NCBI RefSeq assembly: GCF_018687275.1
Contig: NZ_CP061287.1
Span: 682,001-746,000, forward strand
Direction: 5' to 3'
DNA length: 64,000 nucleotides
Origin: Polynucleobacter sp. MWH-Aus1W21
Lineage (GTDB): Bacteria > Pseudomonadota > Gammaproteobacteria > Burkholderiales > Burkholderiaceae
Shown here: piece after piece, positions 41,969 through 51,033 of the stretch
Position numbering within the stretch: position 1 is the stretch's first letter
Layout of the letters: each line of letters opens with the position of its first letter
Notes under the pieces: model-generated
Seen by the model: the letters and a program-made list of their open reading frames with translations, nothing else
Databases searched by the model: none
Told to the model about the DNA's origin: nothing
Position numbers and translations under genes: made by a program

Positions 41969-42655
41969 ATGATCGAATTTAAGAGACCTGATGGAGCGGC
42001 AGTCAATGGTTACCTTGCTGAGCCAAGTGACAAGTCAAATGCTCCCGGAGTAGTAGTCATTCAAGAATGGTGGGGCCTTGATGATGAAGTAAAAGCAGTG
42101 GCAGACCGTCTTGCAAAAGCGGGATATAGGGCGTTGGTGCCAGACTTGTATCGTGGCAAGCTGGCATTAGAGGCTAATGAAGCAGAGCATTTGATGGGCG
42201 ATCTCAACTTTGGTGATGCTGCCGGTCAAGATATTCGTGGCGCCGTTCAGTACCTAAAAGCTACCGGGAGTGCCAAAGTTGCGGTAACGGGATTCTGTAT
42301 GGGTGGCGCACTTACCATCTTGGCTGCCTGCAATGTACCTGAGCTTGATGGCTCTATAGTTTGGTATGGCAACCCACCCCTCGAGTATGTGGATGCAAAA
42401 GCAATTACCAAGCCGATGCAAGCGCATTGGGCTTTGCATGATGAATTCTTCCCGATCTCTGGAGTGGATCAGCTGGAGGAGAAGTTAAGACAAGCAGGCG
42501 TTCACTATGAGTTCTATCGTTATGACACTAAACATGCATTTGCGAATCCGAAATCAGATGCCCGCGGATTATCTCCTCTGAAATACAGCGCAGAAGCTGC
42601 TCAATTGGCCTGGGAGCGAACACTCCAGTTCTTAAACAAAAACATAAATCACTAG
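41969..42655 (+). CDS. Dienelactone hydrolase-family protein
   Basis: A 228-residue alpha/beta hydrolase with the family opening (VVIQEWWGLDDEVKAVADRLAKAGYRALVPDLYRG). The Cys-Asp-His triad is visible: Cys110 in GFCMGG, Asp158 in ALHDEFFP and His189 in DTKHAFANP. The Cys nucleophile is typical of carboxymethylenebutenolidase-like enzymes, which open lactone rings. A strong AAGGAG precedes the start. The substrate is unknown. It may form an operon with the MFS gene before it and the two unknown genes after it. Confidence 0.9.
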   Translation: MIEFKRPDGAAVNGYLAEPSDKSNAPGVVVIQEWWGLDDEVKAVADRLAKAGYRALVPDLYRGKLALEANEAEHLMGDLNFGDAAGQDIRGAVQYLKATGSAKVAVTGFCMGGALTILAACNVPELDGSIVWYGNPPLEYVDAKAITKPMQAHWALHDEFFPISGVDQLEEKLRQAGVHYEFYRYDTKHAFANPKSDARGLSPLKYSAEAAQLAWERTLQFLNKNINH

Positions 42656-42660
42656 GCCCT

Positions 42661-43467
42661 ATGAAAACTCGACGTGAAGATGCATTTTTCAATTGGATAT
42701 ACAAAAAAAGTAATGTCCAAATCTTATTGATACTGATTATCTTTTTTGTAACTATGCTTGATATATTGCCGCGTCTGCTGCAATGTATTCCTATATTTGC
42801 TCCAACCCAAGACAGCACTCGATTAGGATTGGGTCTTTTCGGCTCCATCATTACTTTAAGCGGCTTATTGATTGGTTTTTTACTAAATCAAGCGCAAACT
42901 AATTTTCGTGAGGTTCAGACTTTGGTTTCGCAGGAGGCGGGACGTATTAATAACTTGGATCGCTTGTTGACCCGCTTTGGTGATCCGGCCATTGCGTCTG
43001 TTCGCGCCGAGTTGTTCGAGTATATGAATTCAATTGTTAATGACGAATGGGATTTATTACAAAAGGGCGAGGGGAGCTCTAAGACACACATGCTTTGGCG
43101 GAGTATTTCTCGAAAGCTTATGGCGATTGAGCCTCATACCAATCGGCAAACAGCGATGTATACAGACATCATTAAGAAATCAGAAGAGGTGGCAGAAAGC
43201 AGGGAGGCTCGTATAGAGCGCGCCTCTATCCGGTTGCCTGGTTTATTTTGGGTAGTCATTCTGATTTGTATGTTTGCACTCATGGGCATTAATACCTTAT
43301 TCCTACCATCTGATTCTTTCTTCTTTGGCTTAAAGATTCTGCCTGTCACAATGGGTGCTTTGATTTCTCTATTGGTCATTACGGATCAACCTTTTAAAGG
43401 ACAGAACTCCGTACAGCCCGACGCCTTCTATAAAATCATTGAATCTATTAAAACTCGTAAAGAGTAA
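42661..43467 (+). CDS. DUF4239-like (bestrophin-like) membrane protein
   Basis: A 268-residue membrane protein. Two hydrophobic helices at the start (about 20-42 and 58-77, LFGSIITLSGLLIGFLLNQA) lead to a cytosolic helical region with NFREVQTLVSQEAGRINNLDRLL, which is the signature of DUF4239 proteins. Two further helices follow near residues 197-215 and 222-244. The family is called bestrophin-like because of its layout; no activity is established. It begins five bases after the hydrolase stop codon. Confidence 0.7.
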   Translation: MKTRREDAFFNWIYKKSNVQILLILIIFFVTMLDILPRLLQCIPIFAPTQDSTRLGLGLFGSIITLSGLLIGFLLNQAQTNFREVQTLVSQEAGRINNLDRLLTRFGDPAIASVRAELFEYMNSIVNDEWDLLQKGEGSSKTHMLWRSISRKLMAIEPHTNRQTAMYTDIIKKSEEVAESREARIERASIRLPGLFWVVILICMFALMGINTLFLPSDSFFFGLKILPVTMGALISLLVITDQPFKGQNSVQPDAFYKIIESIKTRKE

Positions 43468-43484
43468 GCCTCTTTTAAATTGCT

Positions 43485-43985
43485 ATGCACTTATTTTCTG
43501 AAAATCTTGCGGTAGAAATTTCATCCTACTATCGTAATTTGGCCTTGGGTCATGGAGTAGTGCCAAAGGTATTTACTTTGGTAAATGGCGAGGGTGATCA
43601 ATATCTTTTCTTTATAGATGATCTCCCTTTTGAGAAAGAGGGAGAAAAGAACCAATTTCTGGCCTATATCGTTCAGCAGCATGATGCTGTTTGCTATGCT
43701 CGTGGCACTCTGGTGATTGTTGAAAAAAATCAGCAATATATTGAGTTTGCCGTGATTGATAGGGATGATGCTGAAGCGATTGTCTGTTCTGCTCAGCTGA
43801 CTAGGGATATGGACGATAAGCCAATTGGCTTGGGAGAGTTTGAGAAGACTCTGGTCAAGAAGAGCTCCATTATTTTTGGAGGTCTCTTTGCTCCTATTCA
43901 GTTATCTGAAGAAAAGACTGAAGACTTTGAAAGTCTCTGGTTAGAAATGAAAGCAAAAATCCTGCACCGCTCAATGGGCTTGTAA
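43485..43985 (+). CDS. Hypothetical protein of unknown family
   Basis: A 166-residue soluble protein beginning MHLFSENLAVEISSYYRNLA. No signal peptide or membrane helix is seen. It is mixed alpha/beta and acidic, with a central beta-rich part (YLFFIDDLPFEKEG, GTLVIVEKNQQYIEFAVIDRDD) and a helical end. I do not recognise a family. It follows the DUF4239-like gene by 17 bases without a clear ribosome site. Its stop directly abuts the stop of the minus-strand permease with no terminator between. Confidence 0.6.
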   Translation: MHLFSENLAVEISSYYRNLALGHGVVPKVFTLVNGEGDQYLFFIDDLPFEKEGEKNQFLAYIVQQHDAVCYARGTLVIVEKNQQYIEFAVIDRDDAEAIVCSAQLTRDMDDKPIGLGEFEKTLVKKSSIIFGGLFAPIQLSEEKTEDFESLWLEMKAKILHRSMGL

Positions 43986-45281
43986 TTACTTTCTCAGAAA
44001 TTTTCGAGAAGTTGCTTCCATAGCAAAAGATCCGATTAAGGCAACAATGAGGGCGATAGCGCTTCCTCGGGCGCTCTCAATTACATTGATAAATAAAGTA
44101 GTGAACAAGCTCAAGTTAATGACGATTGCTGCCCCGAGCGGCCAAAGCTTGGCGCCAGTTTGCTTCCTCACACGAATATGCCCATAGGTGATTGCGGCGT
44201 AGACCAATAAAAAGGCGAGACTAGCCATTTTCCCAACCACTTCTAGTGGGAAAGCCAAAACCAACGCAATAACTAAAACGGTAGATACAGTTAAAGAGCG
44301 TAAGCCTGTTTTTAGGACGGACTCGCCAAGTGCTTTGGAGATTGAAGTCTTATTGGCCATGTCAGCAGCGATATTGGATGCAGCAAAGATCGTGGCATTT
44401 AGGGCGGCAGCGCAAGCGAGGAGGGCAGATGTTCCAATCACAACAAAGCCTGTCTTTCCGGCTACGATTTTGGCTGCATCGGCTAATACGTGGCCGTTAT
44501 AAACAGCCATTTGTGCCGGGGATAGCAGTAGGATGGCGGCGGTACTCACCAGAACGTAAGCAATGGTTACCAGTACAAGCGCTGAAAACATCGCAAGCGG
44601 CAGTTCTTTTCTGGGTTCTTGCATAGCATTAGAAGAGTTGGTAACTACGCCAAAGCCTTGGTAGTTGATGTACAAAATACCGGTAGCTATAGCAATCCCA
44701 TTGATGGACCAGCTCGACATCTGAAATGCACCAAGGTCTGCAACATGAATGCCATCCACTGAAAAGAGTAAAAGAGCAATCGTCACAAAGCCAATCGCAA
44801 GTGCCTCTGCCTTGCCAACAAAATTGGTGCCCAGTAATTTAATGCCAGCGCAAAAAATAACTATGCCAGCGCCAATAAGCTTTACCTCTAGCGGAGATAA
44901 ATTACCGCCAAGTAAAGTGTTGGCATATTCAGCGAAACCAGCAGCGTAAAGCGCAGCAGCTATCAAGTAGGCTATGAATTGAAATATATTGAGACCACCA
45001 GAAATAACGCCTGGACCAAAACTCATTACTGTAAATGTCGCCGCTCCTCCACTGCTGGGAAAAGTAGCGCCTAATTTGGCATAGGAGTAGACGGAGAATG
45101 AAGCAGCAATTGCGCCAAGTAAAAAGGCTAGCGGTATATGTGATCCGGCATGAGCGCTTGCAGTGCCCAATAGAGAGAATAGGCCTGCACCCATCATCCC
45201 ACCGATACCTAGGGCAGTGGCTGAAAAAAGGCTAATCCCTTTATCCTGCTTATTGGAGTTTTTGAGTAAGGCGGAATTCAA
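43986..45281 (-). CDS. APC-superfamily amino acid permease
   Basis: A 431-residue transporter with about twelve hydrophobic helices. The first helix carries the APC substrate-binding Gly motif (SATALGIGGMMGAGLFSLLG), and later parts match (INYQGFGVVTNSSNAMQEPRKELPLAMF, the loop typical of amino acid/polyamine antiporters and permeases). Import of an amino acid or amine is likely, but the specificity cannot be read. It is transcribed toward the unknown gene above, and its start is 88 bases from the 3' end of the tRNA-Leu gene on the same strand. Confidence 0.88.
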   Translation of the reverse strand: MNSALLKNSNKQDKGISLFSATALGIGGMMGAGLFSLLGTASAHAGSHIPLAFLLGAIAASFSVYSYAKLGATFPSSGGAATFTVMSFGPGVISGGLNIFQFIAYLIAAALYAAGFAEYANTLLGGNLSPLEVKLIGAGIVIFCAGIKLLGTNFVGKAEALAIGFVTIALLLFSVDGIHVADLGAFQMSSWSINGIAIATGILYINYQGFGVVTNSSNAMQEPRKELPLAMFSALVLVTIAYVLVSTAAILLLSPAQMAVYNGHVLADAAKIVAGKTGFVVIGTSALLACAAALNATIFAASNIAADMANKTSISKALGESVLKTGLRSLTVSTVLVIALVLAFPLEVVGKMASLAFLLVYAAITYGHIRVRKQTGAKLWPLGAAIVINLSLFTTLFINVIESARGSAIALIVALIGSFAMEATSRKFLRK

Positions 45282-45368
45282 TTTGCTATGGATGATTCTT
45301 TATTAGTGGGGCTCAGTAATTGAGTCTAGAGCCTATATTAAGGCTCTTGAGGGTGACTTTAAGCTATT

Positions 45369-45455
45369 TGGTGCCCAGGAAGGGACTCGAACCCCCACAA
45401 CCTTACGATCGCCAGCACCTGAAGCTGGTGCGTCTACCAATTTCGCCACCTGGGC
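45369..45455 (-). tRNA. tRNA-Leu (anticodon CAG)
   Basis: Read on the minus strand, the 87-base gene starts GCCCAGGTGGCGAAATTGGT and ends CCTGGGCACCA. The acceptor stem GCCCAGG/CCTGGGC is perfect and the CCA is encoded. The anticodon stem CCAGC/GCTGG holds loop TTCAGGT, giving CAG. The T loop GTTCGAGTC is standard, and a long variable arm (class II) is present, as expected for leucine. It reads the common codon CUG. Confidence 0.96.
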
Positions 45456-45612
45456 ATGCCTTTATTATAGAGGGATGGGCATTTCTAGGTCATTTCTGGC
45501 CCCATTTGGCTTTTTCCCATCGGACTTGGTGGTTTGATACAGTAGCCTTATTCATAACAAAAATAGATATCTCTAGATATATAGACAGGGCATGTATTGC
45601 CGAAGGAATTAA

Positions 45613-47994
45613 ATGCGTAAAGCAAAAGACTTGGTGCCGCGTGAAGCTGACCGTTTAGGTACAGTTCAAGGGCATCGAGATGGATTTGGATTTGTTATTC
45701 CCGATGATGGTGGTGAGGATATCTTTCTATCTGAAAGAGAAATGTCTCGCGTCATGCACGGCGATAGAGTCAATGTTAGGGTTCTTGGTACAGATCGCCG
45801 CGGTCGTCCTGAAGGTCAAATCGTTGAAGTTGTTCTTCATGCCAATAAAGTAGTTATTGGCCGCCTCCTAAATGAAAACGGGGTCCTGATTGTTGCGCCA
45901 GAAGATAAGCGCATCGGTCATGACATTTTGATTCCACCAAAAGGTCAGGGCAATGCCAAATTAGGCCAAGTGGTGAGCGTCGAGATTATCGATTACCCAG
46001 ATAGCTATCGCCAAGCAGTTGGGCGAGTAGTAGAGGTCTTAGGTGAGATTGACGATCCCGGTATGGAAATCGAAATCGCTGTGCGTAAGTATGGCGTGCC
46101 TCATGAGTTTTCTGCTGCTGCTATGAAAGAAGCGACAGCCTTGCCGGATACAGTGCAGCAGGCTGATCTAGAGGGTCGCGTTGATCTGCGTGATGTGCCA
46201 TTAGTCACCATTGACGGCGCTGACGCAAGAGATTTTGATGATGCGGTTTACTGTGAGCCGGTCATGTACGGCCAGACTAAGGCTTGGCGTTTAATCGTGG
46301 CGATTGCTGACGTATCTCATTACGTCAAACCAGGCCAGCCACTGGATGATGAAGGTTTGTTGCGCGCTACTTCGGTGTATTTCCCAAGACGTGTGATCCC
46401 AATGTTGCCAGAGAAGATCTCCAATGGTCTTTGCTCTCTTAATCCCGGTGTAGATCGTTTGTGTATGGTTTGCGATTCTGTTGTGGACAACAACGGTATT
46501 GTGCTGGCATACCAGTTCTACCCAGCAGTAATGCACTCTGCACAACGGTTTACTTACGATACTGTTTGGGAAGTTCTCTCAAATAGCAAGGGACCAGAGG
46601 CAACACGCTTTGCTCAGTTCCGTCCTTTGCTAACAAATCTCTACTCGTTGTATAAGATTCTCTTATCTGCCCGTGAGAAGCGTGGTGCTATTGAGTTCGA
46701 AACAACTGAGACTCAAATCATTAGTAATGAGCTTGGTAAGATTCTGCGCATTGAGCCACGCATTCGTAATGATGCGCACCGCTTAATTGAAGAGTGCATG
46801 TTGACTGCCAACGTTTGTGCTGCAGACTTCATTGATAAAAATAAACATCTCAGTCTCTACCGAGTGCATGGTGAACCATCGGAAGAGAAGTTGGTTACCT
46901 TGCGCCAAGTTCTCAGAACCTCCGGTCTCTCATTGGGCGGCGGTGAAAAACCTAAGCCACGCGATTACGCTAAATTGATGCGTGAAATCAAGGAGCGACC
47001 AGATGCCAATATGCTGCAATCCGTTGTACTGCGATCTATGCAGCAGGCGATGTACCAGCCAGATAACGAAGGCCACTTTGGCTTAGCTTATCCAGCGTAT
47101 TCTCATTTCACCAGCCCTATTCGTCGCTATCCTGACTTGTTAACGCATCGCGTGATCAAGTCAATCCTCCAGAAAAAGCCCTACGTACCAGTTTTGCCGC
47201 CGAAGGTGCCTCTCAACCTCACTCTGCCACGCAAAGGTAAGGGTCGTGAGAATGCAGTCAATGCCAAGAAATCCCAAAGCGATGCCAAAGCAGGGGTCAA
47301 GGGTGCAAAGACACCTAAAGGCGCAAATGCCGCATTGCCAATCTGGGGTCAATTAGGTGTTCACTGCTCATCCAATGAGCGTCGTGCTGATGAAGCATCT
47401 CGTGATGTTGAAGCATGGCTCAAGTGTTACTACATGCGTGACCATTTGGGTCAAGAGTATGCGGGTACAGTCACTGGCGTAGCTAACTTTGGTTTATTCA
47501 TTCAGTTGGAAAATCTTTTTGTCGAAGGTATGGTGCACGTCACCGAGCTCGGCGGTGATTACTTCCAGTATGACGAAGCGCGCCAGGAATTGCGTGGCGA
47601 ACGTACCGGAATACGTTATCGCTTAGGTGATCGCATGCATGTATTGGTAAGTCGTGTTGATTTAGATGCTCGCAAAATTGAATTTAGCTTGGTTAAATCT
47701 GTTGGGACAGAACCTGGCGGATCATCCAATCGTCGGCAGCTCGTGTTAGCAACCGATACCGGTAGACCTAATAAAAAAGCTGCCTCTAAAAAGAGCCGCC
47801 CAGATAATAAGATTCCGCAAAAACCCAGCGGGATCAACGTGAATGCAGCTAAATCTGCAGGCACACTAGGCGCTAACCAGTCTAAGAGCAAAGCGGCCCG
47901 TAAAAGCGGCAAGAACAGCAAGCCTGGAAGATCTGTTGGCAAACCAGCTGGTAGCAAGCCTCCAGTTCGCAGCACCAAAGCGCGCCGCAAATAA
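45613..47994 (+). CDS. rnr: Ribonuclease R
   Basis: A 793-residue 3'-5' exoribonuclease that degrades structured RNA. Domains in order: cold-shock domains (HRDGFGFVIPDDGGEDIFLSEREM), the RNB catalytic domain with its Asp cluster (TIDGADARDFDDAVY), the SHFTSPIRRYPDLLTHRVI motif, an S1 domain from about residue 615 (YAGTVTGVANFGLFIQL), and a long Lys/Ser-rich tail. A lysine-rich low-complexity stretch of about 45 residues interrupts the RNB domain after HRVIKSIL. It pairs with rlmB downstream, a common order. AAGGA precedes the ATG. Confidence 0.96.
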   Translation: MRKAKDLVPREADRLGTVQGHRDGFGFVIPDDGGEDIFLSEREMSRVMHGDRVNVRVLGTDRRGRPEGQIVEVVLHANKVVIGRLLNENGVLIVAPEDKRIGHDILIPPKGQGNAKLGQVVSVEIIDYPDSYRQAVGRVVEVLGEIDDPGMEIEIAVRKYGVPHEFSAAAMKEATALPDTVQQADLEGRVDLRDVPLVTIDGADARDFDDAVYCEPVMYGQTKAWRLIVAIADVSHYVKPGQPLDDEGLLRATSVYFPRRVIPMLPEKISNGLCSLNPGVDRLCMVCDSVVDNNGIVLAYQFYPAVMHSAQRFTYDTVWEVLSNSKGPEATRFAQFRPLLTNLYSLYKILLSAREKRGAIEFETTETQIISNELGKILRIEPRIRNDAHRLIEECMLTANVCAADFIDKNKHLSLYRVHGEPSEEKLVTLRQVLRTSGLSLGGGEKPKPRDYAKLMREIKERPDANMLQSVVLRSMQQAMYQPDNEGHFGLAYPAYSHFTSPIRRYPDLLTHRVIKSILQKKPYVPVLPPKVPLNLTLPRKGKGRENAVNAKKSQSDAKAGVKGAKTPKGANAALPIWGQLGVHCSSNERRADEASRDVEAWLKCYYMRDHLGQEYAGTVTGVANFGLFIQLENLFVEGMVHVTELGGDYFQYDEARQELRGERTGIRYRLGDRMHVLVSRVDLDARKIEFSLVKSVGTEPGGSSNRRQLVLATDTGRPNKKAASKKSRPDNKIPQKPSGINVNAAKSAGTLGANQSKSKAARKSGKNSKPGRSVGKPAGSKPPVRSTKARRK

Positions 47995-48027
47995 AGACAC
48001 TCTGTAGAAATTAAGTTAGAAAAGAAA

Positions 48028-48795
48028 ATGAAACAAATATTAGTAGGGTTCCATGCAGTGCAAGCGCGTTTGCGGGTAGACCCAGGTAGCTTAAAGTCGG
48101 TGTACTTTGATTCTGGTCGTCGCGACAGACGCATGGGTGATTTCTTAAAGCAGGCCGAAGAGATTTTGGGTGAGCGTTTGCATGCGGCTGACGCAGAGCG
48201 CTTGCATAAGTTAACTGGGCATGACCGTCACCAAGGCGTAGTTGCTTTGGCAGAAAAAATGACTGTTGCAAGAACCATTACTGAGGTGGTTGAAGATGCT
48301 GAGGGCGCGCAGAAGAAACCATTATTTTTGGTTTTAGATGGTGTAACTGATCCCCATAACTTTGGAGCATGTCTGCGCGTAGCAGACGGTGCTGGTGTAG
48401 ATGCTGTTGTGATCCCTAAAGATCGCTCTGCATCCATTAACGCCACCGTAAGCAAGGTATCTAGTGGCGCAGCTGAAGTCATGCCGGTAATTACTGTTAC
48501 CAATCTTGTTCGTAGCATGAAAGAAATGCAAGAAGCGGGAGTTTGGCTGATTGGTACGGATGATGAAGCGACTAAGTCGATCTATGACATTGATCTCACA
48601 GGCTCTATTGGCATTGTCATGGGTGCCGAAGGTGAGGGCATGCGTCGCCTCACAAAAGAAAACTGTGATGAGCTGGTCCGCATTCCAATGCAGGGTGTGG
48701 TCTCCAGTTTGAATGTCTCTGTTGCAAGTGGCGTATGCTTGTATGAGGCATTAAGACAGCGCCTAGCCAAAGTATCTGACAAAGCTGCCAAGTAA
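48028..48795 (+). CDS. rlmB: 23S rRNA (guanosine-2'-O-)-methyltransferase RlmB
   Basis: A 255-residue SPOUT enzyme that methylates G2251 of 23S rRNA. An N-terminal substrate-binding domain (ILVGFHAVQARLRVDP) precedes the knotted catalytic domain with motif 1 DGVTDPHNFGACLRVADG, motif 2 IGIVMGAEGEGMRRL and motif 3 VRIPMQGVVSSLNVSVASGV. It lies 33 bases after rnr and is probably co-transcribed. Confidence 0.96.
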   Translation: MKQILVGFHAVQARLRVDPGSLKSVYFDSGRRDRRMGDFLKQAEEILGERLHAADAERLHKLTGHDRHQGVVALAEKMTVARTITEVVEDAEGAQKKPLFLVLDGVTDPHNFGACLRVADGAGVDAVVIPKDRSASINATVSKVSSGAAEVMPVITVTNLVRSMKEMQEAGVWLIGTDDEATKSIYDIDLTGSIGIVMGAEGEGMRRLTKENCDELVRIPMQGVVSSLNVSVASGVCLYEALRQRLAKVSDKAAK

Positions 48796-48810
48796 AACAA
48801 GGAGCTGCAT

Positions 48811-48996
48811 ATGAAATGCAATATGGGACATACAGATCGCGTTCTGCGAATGACTGTTGGCGTAACCCTGATGGGTTTAGCTGGTTTTGGGATTACCGGC
48901 CCCTGGGCCTGGATAGGCGTGATTCCGCTATTAACTGGAATGATTGGTAATTGCCCGGCTTACTCAATACTGGGCATTAATACTGGCAAGAAGTAG
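48811..48996 (+). CDS. DUF2892 (YgaP-like) small membrane protein
   Basis: A 61-residue protein with two hydrophobic helices (about residues 13-30 and 32-46) and the DUF2892 pattern: MGHTDRVLRMTVGV at the start, then GVIPLLTGMIGNCPAYSILGI with the conserved Cys. This domain also ends YgaP-type sulfurtransferases. An AAGGAG ribosome site stands seven bases before the ATG. It is probably co-transcribed with rlmB. Its function is not known. Confidence 0.88.
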   Translation: MKCNMGHTDRVLRMTVGVTLMGLAGFGITGPWAWIGVIPLLTGMIGNCPAYSILGINTGKK

Positions 48997-49079
48997 GTCA
49001 TCACACCTCTCATTGCTAATCATCAGGGTCTATTCTCCAGGTAAATATGCAAGATATCTAAGTTGTTCTATGGGCTTTT

Positions 49080-49943
49080 ATGTTTAAAAAAAATAATGAA
49101 TTCATTCTCTGGCTGCTGGTTGCCATCTCTGCTGCTCTATCGATCATTGGTGCAATGCCATTTGCAGTCAGTATTGCTGGAATATTGAGTATTAGCGCAA
49201 CTTCTGCGCGATTACTTTTTGCGTTAATTCACGGCTCCCAGCGATTGGGTTGGCGCAGGCTCGGAATTATGTTTGGTATTGCATGCATTGTTAGCTGGTG
49301 TTATGAATCCTTAAGTATTGCGACTGGCTTCCCTTTTGGTCATTACGTTTACACGTCTGAATTAGGGCCAAAGATTGGTGCTGTTCCGCTAATGATCATG
49401 CCATCCTACTTTGGCGTGTGCTACCTCGCTTGGGCTTTAGCTCATGTTCTATTGGATAAGTTCGATCTCAAAATTCCGAAGAGCTTGATGTTTGCAATCC
49501 CCATCATTGCCAGTTTTATTATGGTTATGTGGGATATGAGCATCGATCCAGCATCATCTACAGTTAAGCATGAGTGGATTTGGCGTGACGGAGGGGGATA
49601 CTTCGGAGTCCCTTTTTCTAATTTCATGGGGTGGTTTCTCTGTGTCTATACCATCTTCCAATTTTGGGCGATCTATTTAATGCGCACAAATGAAATACAA
49701 AACTGTGCTGAGGACAACAATAAATCGAGTTGGTATCTTGTGATTGTTATCTACGGAACCATTTTTTTGGGGCCTATTGCTGCTGTATTTACAAATAGCG
49801 GTGGCAGCATTACAGATGCCACTTCCCAGGTTTGGCCTTTGAAGGCGCTTTATGAAACGTTGGGGCTGGTATCTATTTTTACGATGCTTTTTGTAATTTG
49901 CTTATCTTTTTTCAAGGTGCAGAAGAACGACAATTTGCAGTAA
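49080..49943 (+). CDS. CruF-like carotenoid biosynthesis membrane protein
   Basis: A 287-residue membrane protein with seven or eight helices. The block SLSIATGFPFGHYVYTSELGPKIGAVPLMIMPSYF is the signature of the carotenoid 1,2-hydratase (CruF/DUF422) family. The Asp-rich segment MVMWDMSIDPAS and WIWRDGGGYFGVPFSNFMGW also match. The family adds water to an end of an acyclic carotenoid. No other carotenoid genes (crtE, crtB, crtI) lie near, so the substrate pathway would be elsewhere or the role has diverged. It converges with tal with only 19 bases between. Confidence 0.8.
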   Translation: MFKKNNEFILWLLVAISAALSIIGAMPFAVSIAGILSISATSARLLFALIHGSQRLGWRRLGIMFGIACIVSWCYESLSIATGFPFGHYVYTSELGPKIGAVPLMIMPSYFGVCYLAWALAHVLLDKFDLKIPKSLMFAIPIIASFIMVMWDMSIDPASSTVKHEWIWRDGGGYFGVPFSNFMGWFLCVYTIFQFWAIYLMRTNEIQNCAEDNNKSSWYLVIVIYGTIFLGPIAAVFTNSGGSITDATSQVWPLKALYETLGLVSIFTMLFVICLSFFKVQKNDNLQ

Positions 49944-49962
49944 GTGATTGGGTGAATCGAAA

Positions 49963-50952
49963 CTATTTAGCGAGCAACGCTTCTAGCTTCTCAGTATCTA
50001 CGCAGAAGTTCCGGATACCTTCAGCTAATTTCTCCGTCGCCATGGCATCGTTATTGAGCTGCAGGCGGAAACTGGACTCATCGAGCTTAAGGGGTGTAAT
50101 GCCTTCTGCCTGCAATGCAGCTTGAGCATTAGCAGGATTAAGTTTTTTCTCAACAGACGCATTGCTACCTTGAAGTTCGGCTAAAAGTTCAGGGCTAATG
50201 GTCAGTAAATCGACGCCTGCCAACTCCAATATCTGACTGGTGTTTCTAAAGCTTGCACCCATGATCTCAGTTGGGATGCCAAAGTGCTTGTAGTAATGAA
50301 AAATTCTCTTTACTGAAGTCACGCCAGGATCATTTGCTCCACCATTGGCGGCATCACTCCAGTTGGCGCCAAGCTTAGCTTTATTCCAATCAGTAATGCG
50401 ACCTACGAATGGAGAAATCAATTTGGCATTGGCTGCGCCACAAGCAGCTGCCTGAACTAAAGAGAAGAGCAGGGTCATATTGCAATGAATGCCTTGAGCT
50501 TCTAATTCTTTTGCTGCAGCGATGCCTTCCCACGTACCGGCTAGCTTAATCAAAATACGCTTGCGATCAATCCCATGAGATTCATATAGAGCAATTAAAT
50601 GCTTGGCTTTGGCAACAGTACCTTTGGTATCAAAAGAGAGTCTGGCGTCTACTTCTGTAGAAACGCGACCAGGGACAATCTTCAAAATCTCCAAGCCAAA
50701 GGCAACCAAGATGTAATCTACGAGGTCGGTTGGGCTCATGCCTGGATGGGCTGCTTTAACTGACTTTACTAAATCCTGGTAATTGCTTTGCTGAGCAGCT
50801 TTCAGAATGAGTGAGGGGTTAGTGGTCGCATCCTGCGGTTGGAAGGCCTGCATACGCTCAAAATCGCCTGTATCAGCTACAACCGTAGTGAGTTTCTTGA
50901 GTTGTTCTAACTGGCTTAATGCTGAGGCGGTGCTATTCATGGGCTTGCTCAA
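49963..50952 (-). CDS. tal: Transaldolase
   Basis: A 329-residue pentose phosphate enzyme that moves a dihydroxyacetone unit between sugars. Blocks seen: LEQLKKLTTVVADTGDFE, ATTNPSLILKA, the Schiff-base Lys in RILIKLAGTWEGI, NMTLLFSLVQAAAC and PFVGRITDW. It is divergent from rpiA, another enzyme of the same pathway, with 81 bases between, so the two may share control. The spacer holds AT-rich TATGAT-type sequences but no clear single promoter. Confidence 0.96.
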   Translation of the reverse strand: MSKPMNSTASALSQLEQLKKLTTVVADTGDFERMQAFQPQDATTNPSLILKAAQQSNYQDLVKSVKAAHPGMSPTDLVDYILVAFGLEILKIVPGRVSTEVDARLSFDTKGTVAKAKHLIALYESHGIDRKRILIKLAGTWEGIAAAKELEAQGIHCNMTLLFSLVQAAACGAANAKLISPFVGRITDWNKAKLGANWSDAANGGANDPGVTSVKRIFHYYKHFGIPTEIMGASFRNTSQILELAGVDLLTISPELLAELQGSNASVEKKLNPANAQAALQAEGITPLKLDESSFRLQLNNDAMATEKLAEGIRNFCVDTEKLEALLAK

Positions 50953-51033
50953 TGCTCTAAAGTGGTTTACTTATGAATATCATATGATAGATGGATTAAT
51001 TAATCAGTTCCAGTAAAGGCGTTTGATAGCTAT

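Noticed and set aside
45567..45580. Palindrome ATATCTCTAGATAT upstream of rnr
   Set aside because: AT-rich dyad near the promoter; too common in AT-rich spacers to claim an operator.
45320..45658. Plus-strand ORF of 112 codons overlapping the tRNA-Leu gene
   Set aside because: It reads through the complement of the tRNA; the peptide PRKGLEPPQ is the known artefact of translating antisense tRNA-Leu.
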